Shown here piece by piece: positions 45,997-56,530 of a DNA stretch of 64,000 nucleotides. Origin of the DNA: Novipirellula galeiformis (GTDB taxonomy: Bacteria > Planctomycetota > Planctomycetia > Pirellulales > Pirellulaceae). The stretch is taken from assembly GCF_007860095.1 (NCBI RefSeq), contig NZ_SJPT01000004.1, positions 1 to 64,000 of the forward strand, read 5' to 3'. The stretch's first letter is position 1. Each line of letters opens with the position of its first letter. The translations under genes were made by a program, and so were the position numbers. Under the pieces are notes generated by a model, which ran no database searches, had not been told where the DNA came from, and saw only the letters and a list, made by a program, of their open reading frames with translations.

Positions 45997-46521
45997 TTAA
46001 CGCGGAACATCGATCGCGAACGTCCATGATTTTCCGCTCGCTTCACCAGAGACGATCAAGCGGCGTGGTGAGTCGTCGGACTGCAATCGCTGGGGATCTT
46101 GGACGGGGACGAATCCACCTCGGCTCAAGACGCTGATGGCTGGATCCGTGGTAGGCGATACCGTGGCGTCGACGGACAAGACCTCGCATTGATCGTCACT
46201 CCCGAACGCGCCTCGCTCGGAGGCGTCATCGACGACTCCGTTAAAATCGTCATCGACATCAGCCTTGCCCGGTTGGCCGTCGCCACCATTGGTCACGACC
46301 ACCCATGCATTGGAATCAAAACGCAGCATCTGCACGACGGCACGATCCACGGTGTCCCCAGATTCGCTCCCTTCGACTCGCTCGCCCAACGCAGCACGCT
46401 CCGCGATTTGACAGGCACGAATTAGCTCGGGCGAAGCCTCGTGGGTCGAAGCCGAGCGGAGCGAGTCCACTCGCAGCACGACTGCAAAGAGAACGACGAT
46501 CAAGAGCAGCAAATTTTTCAT
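45997..46521 (-). CDS. Small secreted protein, last gene of the secretion operon
   Basis: A 174-residue product with an N-terminal hydrophobic segment (MKNLLLLIVVLFAVVL) acting as signal or anchor. The centre has an acidic DxDxDG-like stretch, GKADVDDDFNGVVDDASERG, resembling acidic loops in other proteins of this operon. The rest is soluble (FDSNAWVVVTNGG; SGKSWTFAIDVPR). It lies 148 bp downstream of the PilW/GspJ-like gene. Function unknown; a pseudopilus accessory role is an inference from position. Confidence 0.65.
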   Translation of the reverse strand: MKNLLLLIVVLFAVVLRVDSLRSASTHEASPELIRACQIAERAALGERVEGSESGDTVDRAVVQMLRFDSNAWVVVTNGGDGQPGKADVDDDFNGVVDDASERGAFGSDDQCEVLSVDATVSPTTDPAISVLSRGGFVPVQDPQRLQSDDSPRRLIVSGEASGKSWTFAIDVPR

Positions 46522-46669
46522 AGTTCAGGCGGAGTGATCCCGGCGGCAACAGGCGGACCGTCATCACGATCCTTACGGTCTCATCAGATCGGCATACTTC
46601 AGAGCGGCATACTTCGTGTGGGTGTCGACGTCGAGATCGCGGAGCGATCAACGACATTGCCTAGAATCC

Positions 46670-48718
46670 TTATTGCGTATCGCTGTGGATCACCGACATT
46701 TGACGCATCAGACGCGTCGAGGGGTTAATCAATCGAACCGAAACTTCAATCGATTCGGCAGCGGTCGTAAAGGGTGGCAACGTTTCACTTTCCAACGCAT
46801 CGTCGACGCCCGTGCCTCCTCCATCATCAATTCCATTGCTCCCCAAATCGGTGGTGTTTGCATTAGATGCACTCAACAACGCCCAGAGCGTACCTCGGTT
46901 GGTTCCGGTAAGACTTCCCTGAGGTAATCCGTCGGTTTCATAACGCGAGGTGTAAGTATCAAACGCGGGTTGAAAGAGTGAGATATTTCCACTGTTGACG
47001 ACCAATCGCCCCGACTTGTAAAGCGATGTTGCGTACGCGTCGCGATTGTTTGCTGTGCCGGTGTAGTTCACGACACCGGAAAACGGCGTGACTAAGTAGC
47101 TAGATGCAGTTCCAATCGCGGACGAATCGGCTCCCTGCAGTCGGTCGAGTCGACGGGCTTGCCAACCGCGAAGCGATCCACCGGCCAACACAGGATAGGC
47201 AATGTCAACGTACCCTCCTCTGAGTTCACCACGCGCAACGCTTTGCGACGTATTGGAAACGGCTTCAATAAGCGCTTCGCGGTACCCGGCATCGTTAGGT
47301 CCCACCACCAGGTTGTTCGTGGTCGTGAAGGAAACCACTTCGGGATCGTAAATCTTCACGTCAAACGACAACGCGTTATTGACTAACACGTCTTCACCAA
47401 TTCGCTCGACGCCCCAAACATCGTTGGGCGAATCCTTATGAATCGCATCTTGCCCCAAGACAAACTCAGGTCGCAAAAAACCACTCATCAGGGTGGGCGT
47501 AACCACCGTCCCGGCACTAAATGCGCGTGGTGGTGCCAACCGAGTGGGGCTACCACCGATCGTTTGAGACTCCAAAATGGTCGCCACACTTCCGAACGCA
47601 ACCACCGGCATCGAAGTGGGGTAGTCCACCGTGCCTGAACCGGCAATCACTTTGGCGGGGACGCGAACGTGAGCGAATCGATTATGGGGTTGAGCCAGGT
47701 CGGTTAGCGAGTTCGCAGCACACCGGTTCGTAAACCCTCCCGTCGAGTTCAATACTCGGCGAACCGAAAGATCGCATTGTTGATGAACCCCAGCCATCCC
47801 GTATAGCCACGCATCGGTCGTGGTAACGCCGGGATTCAAGTTTGAGGCAGTTTCAGTTGGCCACGCATCGGGTTGCAAAAAATTGACGACATCCGACCCC
47901 GAACCGTAAGCCAACTGCTGAACCGGCAGCGTTCCATTGGCAAGATTCAAATCAGGTCGAATTAGCAACACGCGTCGATGGATCTTGATTCGATCCGGCA
48001 GACCGTTTTGTCCCCCGGAACCTCCCGCCAACGTGGAGTCCCCATCGACGTCGATGTATTGAGGATCATTGGGTGCATTGGTTGTTCCCGAGCTGCTCGA
48101 TCCGCCCGAATACTCAGGACTGGCGAAATAAATAATCTCGGCGTACTTCGAGCGAATCATCACCGGTTCAAACGCATCGATCGCTGGGCTTGGCATCGTA
48201 TAGCTCCCGCCGGTCAGCTGAGCTCGTTTTTGATCGAGCACATAACGAGGCACTTTGCCGGTAAACCAGCTATTCGGCGGAGCAACCGCCGTGAAGGCAA
48301 TGTAGTCGTCGAAGTCGCCATAGCGAGAGTCGGGTAAATCGATGTTTCCTTCTGCATCCAGGGCGGCACGAAACAACGAAGACGTTGCATCGGTGACCGG
48401 ACCTTCACTGTACAGGAAGTAACCGGGTTGGTCCGGTTCACCCATGTTGGGAGTCAATTTTACCGTACAGCGACTTAGTTCATCTTTGAGCCGCGTGGTC
48501 AAGTCTCGCAGATCATTGGACAAGCCCAAGTTAGCGCGACTATCGCGAACTTGTTCTCCCACAAAGGCGAACGCGCGTGCGAGCGCCGCCATCATCAGCA
48601 ATGTGACCGTCATCGCGACGAGCATCTCAACCAATGTGAAGGCCAAACGACGCTGACGTACTGTGCAACGCTTTGAGTGATGGTACGTCATTTCGGGGAT
48701 GTTTACGTTGTGGATCAT
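46670..48718 (-). CDS. PilW/GspJ-like large pseudopilin
   Basis: A 682-residue protein, much longer than usual GspJ or PilW. The prepilin motif is AFTLVEMLVAMTVTLLMMA (mature Phe, Glu+5), followed by an amphipathic helix (RDLTTRLKDELSRCTV). The body is beta-rich and carries acidic loops (YIDVDGDSTLAGGSGG; SNGIDDGGGTGVDDALESE). Its ATG overlaps the TGA of the giant gene upstream (ATGA), indicating translational coupling. Probably a minor pseudopilin located near the tip. Confidence 0.75.
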   Translation of the reverse strand: MIHNVNIPEMTYHHSKRCTVRQRRLAFTLVEMLVAMTVTLLMMAALARAFAFVGEQVRDSRANLGLSNDLRDLTTRLKDELSRCTVKLTPNMGEPDQPGYFLYSEGPVTDATSSLFRAALDAEGNIDLPDSRYGDFDDYIAFTAVAPPNSWFTGKVPRYVLDQKRAQLTGGSYTMPSPAIDAFEPVMIRSKYAEIIYFASPEYSGGSSSSGTTNAPNDPQYIDVDGDSTLAGGSGGQNGLPDRIKIHRRVLLIRPDLNLANGTLPVQQLAYGSGSDVVNFLQPDAWPTETASNLNPGVTTTDAWLYGMAGVHQQCDLSVRRVLNSTGGFTNRCAANSLTDLAQPHNRFAHVRVPAKVIAGSGTVDYPTSMPVVAFGSVATILESQTIGGSPTRLAPPRAFSAGTVVTPTLMSGFLRPEFVLGQDAIHKDSPNDVWGVERIGEDVLVNNALSFDVKIYDPEVVSFTTTNNLVVGPNDAGYREALIEAVSNTSQSVARGELRGGYVDIAYPVLAGGSLRGWQARRLDRLQGADSSAIGTASSYLVTPFSGVVNYTGTANNRDAYATSLYKSGRLVVNSGNISLFQPAFDTYTSRYETDGLPQGSLTGTNRGTLWALLSASNANTTDLGSNGIDDGGGTGVDDALESETLPPFTTAAESIEVSVRLINPSTRLMRQMSVIHSDTQ

Positions 48719-51700
48719 TGGAAAAATCGCTCGAAGATAACCGTGTCACGCGCGTTCAAGTCTCGACCGGGAACAAAGCCCACCGGAATGGAACGGTCAA
48801 TGATAAACATCGCGTGGTAACGTTTTTGTTGGCCGATTTGCTCGTTGTATTCTGCACCCAAGTCGTTCGTATTATTCGCGTCGACCTCGAAGAACCCCAT
48901 CGTCAAACGGACCAGATAAACCTGAGAATTATCCGAGACAAGGTTGGGCATCCGCATCAAGGTTTCATATCGCATGAACGGATGACGATTTCGGTCGGCA
49001 TAGGGCGCCGCGGTCGCCACAGGCTGCTGTGCAGTGTTGCGAACAAACATCGCCGTCGAGGTTGGAGTCCCCGAAGTCGCTCGCCCTTCTTGCACATCAA
49101 GGGTTCCCCCGCCGCGCAACAAGGTGGTATTCACCGGTCGGCGAACTAGGGAGTCGACATCGGACCCGTTCGTGGTGTCCGCGTCCGCGGTGGTGACCGA
49201 GTCACGAACCAGTGGAACATGGGATGCATTGCGTGCTTGCCGAAACACCCCTGCGAACTGAGTCGGATATCGCGGATCGAACCGATTCACATCGTAATTG
49301 TACGCCGGATTCGGTGTTTCATTGACGGCCGCTCGCGTCGTACCCGATGCGTCGTGACCGCGGCGTGATCTCTGAAATGCCGACCACGACAACTGACTTG
49401 CTGGCGTCCCGGCTTCGCCTGAATTCAAGTGCCCTTGCATCAACCCTTCCCAGGTCAACGAATTGGCAATCGTATTGAGGTTGATGGTCCCTGTACGAAT
49501 GTTGTCGTAAAGGAAGTTAAAGGGCGCCGACATCAATGGCGAAAGATTTGCGTTTGCTGTGATGTCGGCGGGATTGATCGCCTCGATTTCGCCTCGGAAC
49601 TGCGGCGGGGTCGAAACGAAATCAAACAGCGATGCAAACTCCGATGAAAACTCCGTCGGAGCCGTCGACCACGGAGACGTCGACTGCACAAAATTCCTTC
49701 GATCTTGACTGTGAAAGAAGTTAAGCAAATGACGGAATGGCGCAATCATCAGCCTGGCCCGTTCTGCGTTGTCGATGGCCGACGCTTGATCGGCGTCCGG
49801 ATAAATATCAGGATTGACGCCGGCTGCGACCACGGAGAATTCCTCAAACAATCGTCCTTGAGAGCAGGCCGGCACAAGTATCAATTCCATCGGCGTGGCA
49901 AACGGTCGATTCAACCATGGGTGCATCGCAAAAGGAGTCGTAGGACGCCCGGTATTCAATCCCGTTTGTGGCGTACCAAAACCATTGTTTAGATAGTTGA
50001 AGGTGGTTTGCAGATGAGCGGTGGCTCCGGCGAACTCAAAGTAGGCGTTCACCGCACCGTTGACATTGGCCACCGTCCCTGGCAACGGAGCGCTGTAGGA
50101 ATACAGCACGTTTGTTCCGGTGCCATCAATGGAAACCCCGTCGCGTTGTCGACTGCCGATTAGGTACGGCACCTCGATTGAACCTGGATTGCCAGCCCCC
50201 GCGGCAGCCGATTTGATAACATCCGCAGGACGTTCCTCACCGCTCAGAATCGTCAAATCCAGAGCGATTTGGTCGATCGTGCGATAGGGATTCAATACTG
50301 GGTGGAACCCTTGAGTCGGATCGGCCAACCGTTGTAAAAACGCCGTTCGCACATTTTCCACTGTCCCTAACATGGGGTCGGCAGCAGCCGGATCGGAAAA
50401 GTGATGCGTGAGTTCACGGATCGGTCCATTGACACGCATGTCCTCGGGTTGCCCCCGTGGAATCCCATTAGCGGCATTCCCGCCCGCATCGACTTCAACG
50501 TACGCATCGGTCAAAGGATAACCCGGAATGGTCGTCGAATATCGCTGAGTGGGTTCCGCGTAATAATTACTCGCGAACGGTTCCGAGATATTCAGCCCAA
50601 TTCCCTGGGGGAGTGGCGTCGTCCAGGCCCCAGGTGAAAAACCGGCAATGACAAGCGCCAGCCCGTCTTGCGTGCGAGCCATCGTTCCAGCGGTAGGCGG
50701 ATTGGTCGCATTGATCGTCACCGTTTCAAACGTCAACGGATTGGCCGGAGTCACCGGATCGGCCGCAAGGTCATATTGCATCAAGCCCGTTTCCCCCGCA
50801 TCCGACTTGATTCGGAAATGTTGACCACTTGGCCCTGTGGGCTCTGTGTTGTAGGGCTTCGATCCCAAGTAGGTGATCACGCGTGGTGCAAGGGAAAGGT
50901 ACTGCTCCGGCAACAGGCTGGTGGACCGGTTCTGATAATTGAAATAGACCCGATCCGGCGAAGTGATGTCCGTCAGCGGCGTGATCGCATTCTGCATCGC
51001 CGCAGCCGATCCGAAGTGATTGAAGAATACAAATCGTTGCAGTGCCAACGTGTTTGATGCAACTCCAAGTTCGTCCATTCGGCTAGGCTCGAACGAAAGC
51101 GTGTCAGGCAAAGTGTCACGCAGCGTGAGCGGTGAGCTCAGCACCGCGGGTGGCGCCGGAGGGTCGAAATGAGGTTCGCTGATCGCGATCCGCCAAACCG
51201 GCACTTCGAACGTCGGGTCTGAGGTATCACCGTAAACGTCATTCGCCGGATTCGCATCTCCCTGGTCATCAAAGTGAGTCGTTACCGTCCGACTTAGATC
51301 CAACGCATAATCAACAGCGGTTCCATTGTCCGCCACATCGTAAAGCTCCTGTGGAATCCCAGCGATCCATGGTGATCCTGAAGAGGCGGCAAGGCGTTCG
51401 CGTGTCGCATACAGTTCAAAGAAGGTCGAGCCTTGGGGAATGCGCACTTGATCGGTGTCTTCATCGTCCATGGGGTCATCCCCTTTCTTCTTTCCGCTCG
51501 AATCGATCGTTGTATCACGAACTCGAACATCATGAAAACTCGCCGACTCGGTGAACACGAGCTCGGGGTTCTCGACGCCCCAGACGACCCCTCGGTTCGG
51601 TTCAGTGGTCGTTAATAAATTACCGTCAACGCCCCAGCCATCGAAGGGATTTTCGTCGTACTCAAATGCCGTCAAGATCGAATCGGGGTCGCGGTAGTCC

Positions 51701-54099
51701 ACGACATTGACCGCCCATTGCGCTAAGCGTCGGGCGCGATAGCGTTCTCGACTTGAAACCGGGACTGCCGGAGAGAGCGTATCGCCGTAGGTGGTAAAGC
51801 TTTTAGCGGTGGACGAACTATCGAGCTCGCGACTGATCGTCATCATCAAAACATAAAGATGTCTCGCTAACAATTGACGCGCTGAAACGGTTGCGGGCTC
51901 CTCAAAATTGTAGTCCGGCGTCGCGCCACTAAAGTTGCTGTGGATCGTCGCGCCAGCGAGTGATCGAAAGGCTGCCGATGATTCGTCTTCGGATGGATCA
52001 TCAATGACGTTATTAGCATTGTCATCGATGCCATTGCCCAGCGGCCGATTGACGTCCAACTTACGCCCCAACCGCAATTCCGGTGCGATCAACTTCTTTA
52101 GCTCGGCGTTCGCCAAAGTCCCGTTGATGATTCGCGCGAACGATGCGTAGGCCGACGGGGCCGAGGGATCCATCGACGCGGGGGAATCATCGGATTTGCT
52201 AATCGTGGTTAGCGCCCGAGTGAACTCCATGTTTGAGCTGATCAGTGGATAAGCGAGGTCCAACAGTCGCGTGGGCAACAAATCGGTATCGTATTCATTG
52301 ACTCGCAAGATCGGTTCGAGCTCACTGGCCGTAAACGGACTGTCACCGGATAGCTTGCCGTTGGGATCCATTTCGTAGGGGTGATTGACCGCCTCGTTGG
52401 TCGTGATCGGCGTGGTCACATCGGTTCCCACATTCACGGAAATCAAATTTCCCGCTGCAGAAATGCCGCTACCGCCGCGTCCATACGGATCGACTGAATT
52501 GCGATAACCTGACATCATGTTGAGTTTCGCCGGCCAAAAACGCCCCGTTAGGATACTAAACGCGTCCGCTCCGACTTTACCGGGGATGTTGTCGGTACCG
52601 ACAGCAGCCGAGGAATATCTCGCTTCAAAAATTGCCGACAACTGTGCTGCCGATGCCCCGGGAAAATTAATTTCCGCAGGACCAAAGCCACGCCCGTTGA
52701 ACAGTCGAAATGGCGTCGCCGTTCCGGTGGCAAATTGACCATTATAGGAAGTCAGCATCGTCGACTGATTGATAAGAGCAAAGTTGCCGTGAGCGTTGAC
52801 ATTCAGTCGTCCGCTCAAATCCTCGATCATCGGCGCGACCAACGGCTTCAGCAATTTGCCTTCGGGTGACGAGAAGACGGGAAGGTCCAGATCAATCCAG
52901 ACGCTATCGGTGACACCGTCAAAATTATTGTCGACGTCATAAGCGTTGACGTCGTCACCAGCGAGTGTATTAACAAGTTGATCCAACCGATTCGCATTGT
53001 TGATCAACAGCGGAGCCTGCAGAGGGTAACTCTTGTTGCCTCCGGTGAATCGTTGATTCATTACCTGAGGAAGACCGGATCCGAACTGTCCTGCTGCGAT
53101 TGGCAGCGGGCGCATCGTTCCGCGTGCCAAACTGGCCGTCACATTTGCAAAGTCACTCACGCTCGCACCGCTCCAGTCTTGAACGGCATTGGCGATGTAG
53201 TTGATCACCGCTGGACGATGAAAGGAGGGAATCATCTTGCCCGTACTAGGGTCGCGATAACTCAAAAACCAATTGTAGTAATCCGCTGCGTCGTACTCTT
53301 CGTCGAAATCGCCCAACAAGGCGCTTTTATCAACGTTACGGCCGAGATGGTTGGGTTGGAAACTAACCGGCAAATCAAATCCGATGGCGGGATTCGAACC
53401 GCCTACTACGGCGCCCGGGTTACTCGGTTGTTGCAAATTGGTGGCCGAGGTTGTTTGCCTGACCTTGTGACCCGGGACCGCGACCGAAGCATCGTAGCCG
53501 AGTCCCGGCGAATTTCGCGGAACCCCATTCATGCGAATTTTGTCGTTAGTAGCAATATCGCTCGCTAGAATTCCGTTCTTTGCCTGGATCACAAAATCGT
53601 GAAACGTTGGTGGCGTTGTGCTAGTGTCGGGCGCAGAGCGGATGACGCGGAAGGTTTGGTTAATCAAGTCACCGCTTGTAAAGGTGATGATTCGTCCCGC
53701 GTAGATGTCTTCCCAAGCCTCGTTCGCAAACACCGAGGAAGCCGAAGTATCCACGACACTCCGAAACGTAATAAAACCGCCGGCTTCTGTCGGAGTCAAT
53801 CCCGAGCCGACTTGCAGTGCGAGGGAATCCTTCCTGCCGTAATAATCACTTAGTAGATCTTCGCCATAGAACGGATGATTCACGTCATTCGTTCCTCGAA
53901 TGAGCGTCATTAACGCTTCTTCGATAAACGCATTGGGATCGGGTTGTTTGATCGTACGTGTCGCCAAGACGTAAGATGTTTTTTCCGATTGGGTCGCGAA
54001 AACAAGGTACGCAGCGACCAACAAACTGAAGAAGGTCAGCATGCTAAGAACGACCAACAGGATGATGCCCGAGTGGCGTTTACGTTTGATGCGTTTCAT
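48715..54099 (-). CDS. Giant GspK/PilX-like protein
   Basis: About 1794 residues from the ATG at 54099 (MKRIKRKRHSGIILLVVLSM); an in-frame ATG at 54159 would add 20 residues. One N-terminal TM helix (about 10-36), no canonical GFTLIE. The large exported body contains AYDVDNNFDGVTDSVWIDLD, IEDLSGRLNVNAHGNFAL and NGIDDNANNVIDDPSEDESS, acidic loops that could bind calcium. GspK caps the type II pseudopilus and normally has about 300 residues, so this is a roughly fivefold expansion. Placed between PilV- and PilW-like genes; it overlaps the next gene by ATGA. Confidence 0.7.
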   Translation of the reverse strand: MKRIKRKRHSGIILLVVLSMLTFFSLLVAAYLVFATQSEKTSYVLATRTIKQPDPNAFIEEALMTLIRGTNDVNHPFYGEDLLSDYYGRKDSLALQVGSGLTPTEAGGFITFRSVVDTSASSVFANEAWEDIYAGRIITFTSGDLINQTFRVIRSAPDTSTTPPTFHDFVIQAKNGILASDIATNDKIRMNGVPRNSPGLGYDASVAVPGHKVRQTTSATNLQQPSNPGAVVGGSNPAIGFDLPVSFQPNHLGRNVDKSALLGDFDEEYDAADYYNWFLSYRDPSTGKMIPSFHRPAVINYIANAVQDWSGASVSDFANVTASLARGTMRPLPIAAGQFGSGLPQVMNQRFTGGNKSYPLQAPLLINNANRLDQLVNTLAGDDVNAYDVDNNFDGVTDSVWIDLDLPVFSSPEGKLLKPLVAPMIEDLSGRLNVNAHGNFALINQSTMLTSYNGQFATGTATPFRLFNGRGFGPAEINFPGASAAQLSAIFEARYSSAAVGTDNIPGKVGADAFSILTGRFWPAKLNMMSGYRNSVDPYGRGGSGISAAGNLISVNVGTDVTTPITTNEAVNHPYEMDPNGKLSGDSPFTASELEPILRVNEYDTDLLPTRLLDLAYPLISSNMEFTRALTTISKSDDSPASMDPSAPSAYASFARIINGTLANAELKKLIAPELRLGRKLDVNRPLGNGIDDNANNVIDDPSEDESSAAFRSLAGATIHSNFSGATPDYNFEEPATVSARQLLARHLYVLMMTISRELDSSSTAKSFTTYGDTLSPAVPVSSRERYRARRLAQWAVNVVDYRDPDSILTAFEYDENPFDGWGVDGNLLTTTEPNRGVVWGVENPELVFTESASFHDVRVRDTTIDSSGKKKGDDPMDDEDTDQVRIPQGSTFFELYATRERLAASSGSPWIAGIPQELYDVADNGTAVDYALDLSRTVTTHFDDQGDANPANDVYGDTSDPTFEVPVWRIAISEPHFDPPAPPAVLSSPLTLRDTLPDTLSFEPSRMDELGVASNTLALQRFVFFNHFGSAAAMQNAITPLTDITSPDRVYFNYQNRSTSLLPEQYLSLAPRVITYLGSKPYNTEPTGPSGQHFRIKSDAGETGLMQYDLAADPVTPANPLTFETVTINATNPPTAGTMARTQDGLALVIAGFSPGAWTTPLPQGIGLNISEPFASNYYAEPTQRYSTTIPGYPLTDAYVEVDAGGNAANGIPRGQPEDMRVNGPIRELTHHFSDPAAADPMLGTVENVRTAFLQRLADPTQGFHPVLNPYRTIDQIALDLTILSGEERPADVIKSAAAGAGNPGSIEVPYLIGSRQRDGVSIDGTGTNVLYSYSAPLPGTVANVNGAVNAYFEFAGATAHLQTTFNYLNNGFGTPQTGLNTGRPTTPFAMHPWLNRPFATPMELILVPACSQGRLFEEFSVVAAGVNPDIYPDADQASAIDNAERARLMIAPFRHLLNFFHSQDRRNFVQSTSPWSTAPTEFSSEFASLFDFVSTPPQFRGEIEAINPADITANANLSPLMSAPFNFLYDNIRTGTINLNTIANSLTWEGLMQGHLNSGEAGTPASQLSWSAFQRSRRGHDASGTTRAAVNETPNPAYNYDVNRFDPRYPTQFAGVFRQARNASHVPLVRDSVTTADADTTNGSDVDSLVRRPVNTTLLRGGGTLDVQEGRATSGTPTSTAMFVRNTAQQPVATAAPYADRNRHPFMRYETLMRMPNLVSDNSQVYLVRLTMGFFEVDANNTNDLGAEYNEQIGQQKRYHAMFIIDRSIPVGFVPGRDLNARDTVIFERFFQ

Positions 54100-54164
54100 G
54101 TCAGTTGCTCGCAAGTCGCGAAAGTGAGAAGAGGGAAGGCAAGCAGAAAAGAGAGACATAACTT

Positions 54165-55370
54165 CTACAATTGATCAAGCTGGACGATGCGTTCGGTGAC
54201 CGCCACCACTCCGGGAACGATGGTTGCAAAGGTGTCGTCCACGTAGTTCGTTGGCCCGCTAAGATTCAAGCCGAACGACCAATCCGGCCCATCGAGTAAT
54301 ACCTTGCGAAACCAGACGGGCGTGCCACTGGCCGTCGGAAAGTGACTGCCCAGGTTGGTATCGATCGAACCGGAGTTAGAGTCGGTAACAATGTTCAAGG
54401 CCTCGCGATCGGCCGAAGCGACGCGATACCAACGATGAACCGACTGCGTTGCACTGACTCTTCGCGACAACATGATCCAATCGTTCGCCTGTAGCAAATC
54501 GAGCGTTGACTGCGCCCCCGCTAGATAAACCATGCCGCCGGCCCCGCCATTGAAACCGCTGGCGAAGCTGACGTAGGCCAAACGTTCGTTGACGCCATTT
54601 CGACGCGGTTCGGTTTCCAGTGCGGTAGGGAAATCGGAGGACGAGTCGCGGTTCTTCATCACCACCACGCTCAACGAAGCGAAGCGGCTCGTGCCAAGGC
54701 GATTGACCGTGGCAATCCAACTGTATTCCCCCGAGGGGACACGCCTGCCATATTGCAGTCCGCTGTTGGATTGCAGCGCCATCAGTCGCGAATCCAGCGT
54801 CCGGTCCTTAGGCATGGTGATGTTCAAATCGTTCGAATTTTCGACCACCGTTCGCGTGATTTCGGCGTTGGTCGTCCCAAAGCCAATCCGCGGCAATCGT
54901 GGTTGTGACGCTGGCCACGCCGTTCCAGTGCTCGACGGGTTGAGCATCGGATCCTGAGTCTCGGCGAAGTAAGGGAAAAAGCGATCGTTGAACCCGGCAA
55001 ACAAGGTCCCCGTCGACGCCTTGGCAGCGTACATTGGGTCGATGCAAAACGCATTGATCGGGGTTCGCGTCGCTCCCACGAGAGCCAGTTGTTGATCGGG
55101 AGCGAGTGACGGATCATAGTCAAGGGTTCGAGCGTCAAGCGAGCTGAGCGCACCGTCGCGGAGCAGTTTTCGCGAGCTCAACTCGGCGATCACATTCTCA
55201 CCCATCGACGCCGCAACGCTTAGCCCCACGGCATGTTGACTGCGTTTGCCGGCCAGTGGCATCAGCGACAACAGCCCCAGCAGACCGATCAGGATCACGC
55301 CGATAGCGAAGATGACTTCGACCAGCGTGACGGCACGTCTCAGCAATGACTTTGGATTGGGTTTGCTCAT
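54165..55370 (-). CDS. PilV/GspI-like pseudopilin
   Basis: A 401-residue protein with a prepilin-like N-terminus, AVTLVEVIFAIGVILIGLLG, then LLSLMPLAGKRSQHAVGLSV. The LVEVIFAIGVI core is typical of type IV pilus modification proteins (PilV/GspI). The body is long and beta-rich (YGRRVPSGEYSWIATVNRLG). Its ATG overlaps the stop of the GspH-like gene by four bases. Presumed minor pseudopilin. Confidence 0.75.
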   Translation of the reverse strand: MSKPNPKSLLRRAVTLVEVIFAIGVILIGLLGLLSLMPLAGKRSQHAVGLSVAASMGENVIAELSSRKLLRDGALSSLDARTLDYDPSLAPDQQLALVGATRTPINAFCIDPMYAAKASTGTLFAGFNDRFFPYFAETQDPMLNPSSTGTAWPASQPRLPRIGFGTTNAEITRTVVENSNDLNITMPKDRTLDSRLMALQSNSGLQYGRRVPSGEYSWIATVNRLGTSRFASLSVVVMKNRDSSSDFPTALETEPRRNGVNERLAYVSFASGFNGGAGGMVYLAGAQSTLDLLQANDWIMLSRRVSATQSVHRWYRVASADREALNIVTDSNSGSIDTNLGSHFPTASGTPVWFRKVLLDGPDWSFGLNLSGPTNYVDDTFATIVPGVVAVTERIVQLDQL

Positions 55371-56530
55371 GGTTCTTTATCCAGTGTGTCCGAGAGACGC
55401 GCGAAACTGCGAGCGGTGGTCAACGCCGCCGCCATGTTTGCGGGCGTGCCTGAGATCATCGCAAAGGGAGAGGCAAAGACGCGCCCCGAGCTGGGGTTGA
55501 TCACGATCCAGATCGAGTCAGGGTCCATCACATTTGCCACCGCCCCCTTTTGCGTCGAGAACAAGGATCCGGAATCCTGGACACCATCCGATGTGCCCAA
55601 GCACAGATAGATCATGCCCTCAGGCGGCCCTTTGCCACCGATGCCGTTTGTGGACGCATACTCCACCCGTCCATCGGGCCCGAACAGAATGTCGATCGAT
55701 TCATTGACTGCGGATGTCACCGGCGCAAATTGATTTCCGCTGACTCCGATTCCAGAGTAGTTCAGATCAATCGCCAACCCGCGTGTTAACGACAAGGGAG
55801 CCGATGATGAAACCACCGGCGAACGATGGATCGCGTATTTACCTGTTCCATTTGCGATATAACGAGGCCCCAATGGGAACGTTGGAATGTCGCCCGTTGA
55901 ATAGCTGCTCGCTTGATTGCCGAGCAAATCGATACTCGCGACCACGTGCGTTGCATTAATGGACTGGAATTCCAGAGGAAACGTTCTTCCACCGGCGAGT
56001 TCAATTAGATCTCCACTCTTAATCGGTGCGTTTGGATCGCCATAAAGAGTCAACAGAAAACTATCGTTGATAGGAAATTCCAACAGGGCTTTCCCCGTTC
56101 CGATGTTCACCGTGACCGTCACGTTTGCACCGGGGGTATCGCCTCGGTACGGGGGGACTCCCGATAGGCGACGCAGGCGCATCGAAGCCGATGTACCAAA
56201 ATCAAAGGTGTTGGTATTCTTCAGTCGCTCAATTCGCACGCCAACGTATTGACCTTTGGAGATTGCGAGCCCTCGACTTTCATCGAAGAACGCCGTGATC
56301 GAACGGGCCATTTTCGAGGCCTTCTGATCGCTGACCAAACTTCGCACCGTAGGCAGCGCCACGGCCGTCAGGACAAGAAAAATCGAAAGTACAATCAACA
56401 GCTCAACCAACGTGAACGCTTCATTGCTTCGCGAACAACGAAGCATCGGTCGCCGCATCTTGGCGTCTTTACGGAAGCGGCCGACGGGAGTAGAGCCGAT
56501 CGCTGCGGAGCGATGACGTAGATCAATCAT
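55367..56530 (-). CDS. GspH/FimT-like pseudopilin
   Basis: A 387-residue protein with the prepilin motif EAFTLVELLIVLSIFLVLTA, then RSLVSDQKASKMARSITAFF, the GspH/FimT pattern. The 35-residue leader before the cleavage site is longer than normal; a second ATG (MRRPMLRCSR) would shorten it. The C-terminal region FRRLxG-like part (RLRRLSGVPPYRG) and VINPSSGRV follow family style. Overlaps both neighbours by ATGA. Confidence 0.75.
   Translation of the reverse strand: MIDLRHRSAAIGSTPVGRFRKDAKMRRPMLRCSRSNEAFTLVELLIVLSIFLVLTAVALPTVRSLVSDQKASKMARSITAFFDESRGLAISKGQYVGVRIERLKNTNTFDFGTSASMRLRRLSGVPPYRGDTPGANVTVTVNIGTGKALLEFPINDSFLLTLYGDPNAPIKSGDLIELAGGRTFPLEFQSINATHVVASIDLLGNQASSYSTGDIPTFPLGPRYIANGTGKYAIHRSPVVSSSAPLSLTRGLAIDLNYSGIGVSGNQFAPVTSAVNESIDILFGPDGRVEYASTNGIGGKGPPEGMIYLCLGTSDGVQDSGSLFSTQKGAVANVMDPDSIWIVINPSSGRVFASPFAMISGTPANMAAALTTARSFARLSDTLDKEP

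Noticed and set aside
48673-53568. Several plus-strand frames of 120-200 codons opposite the giant GspK-like gene
   Set aside because: Low-complexity Arg-rich translations antisense to a continuous 1800-codon coding frame.
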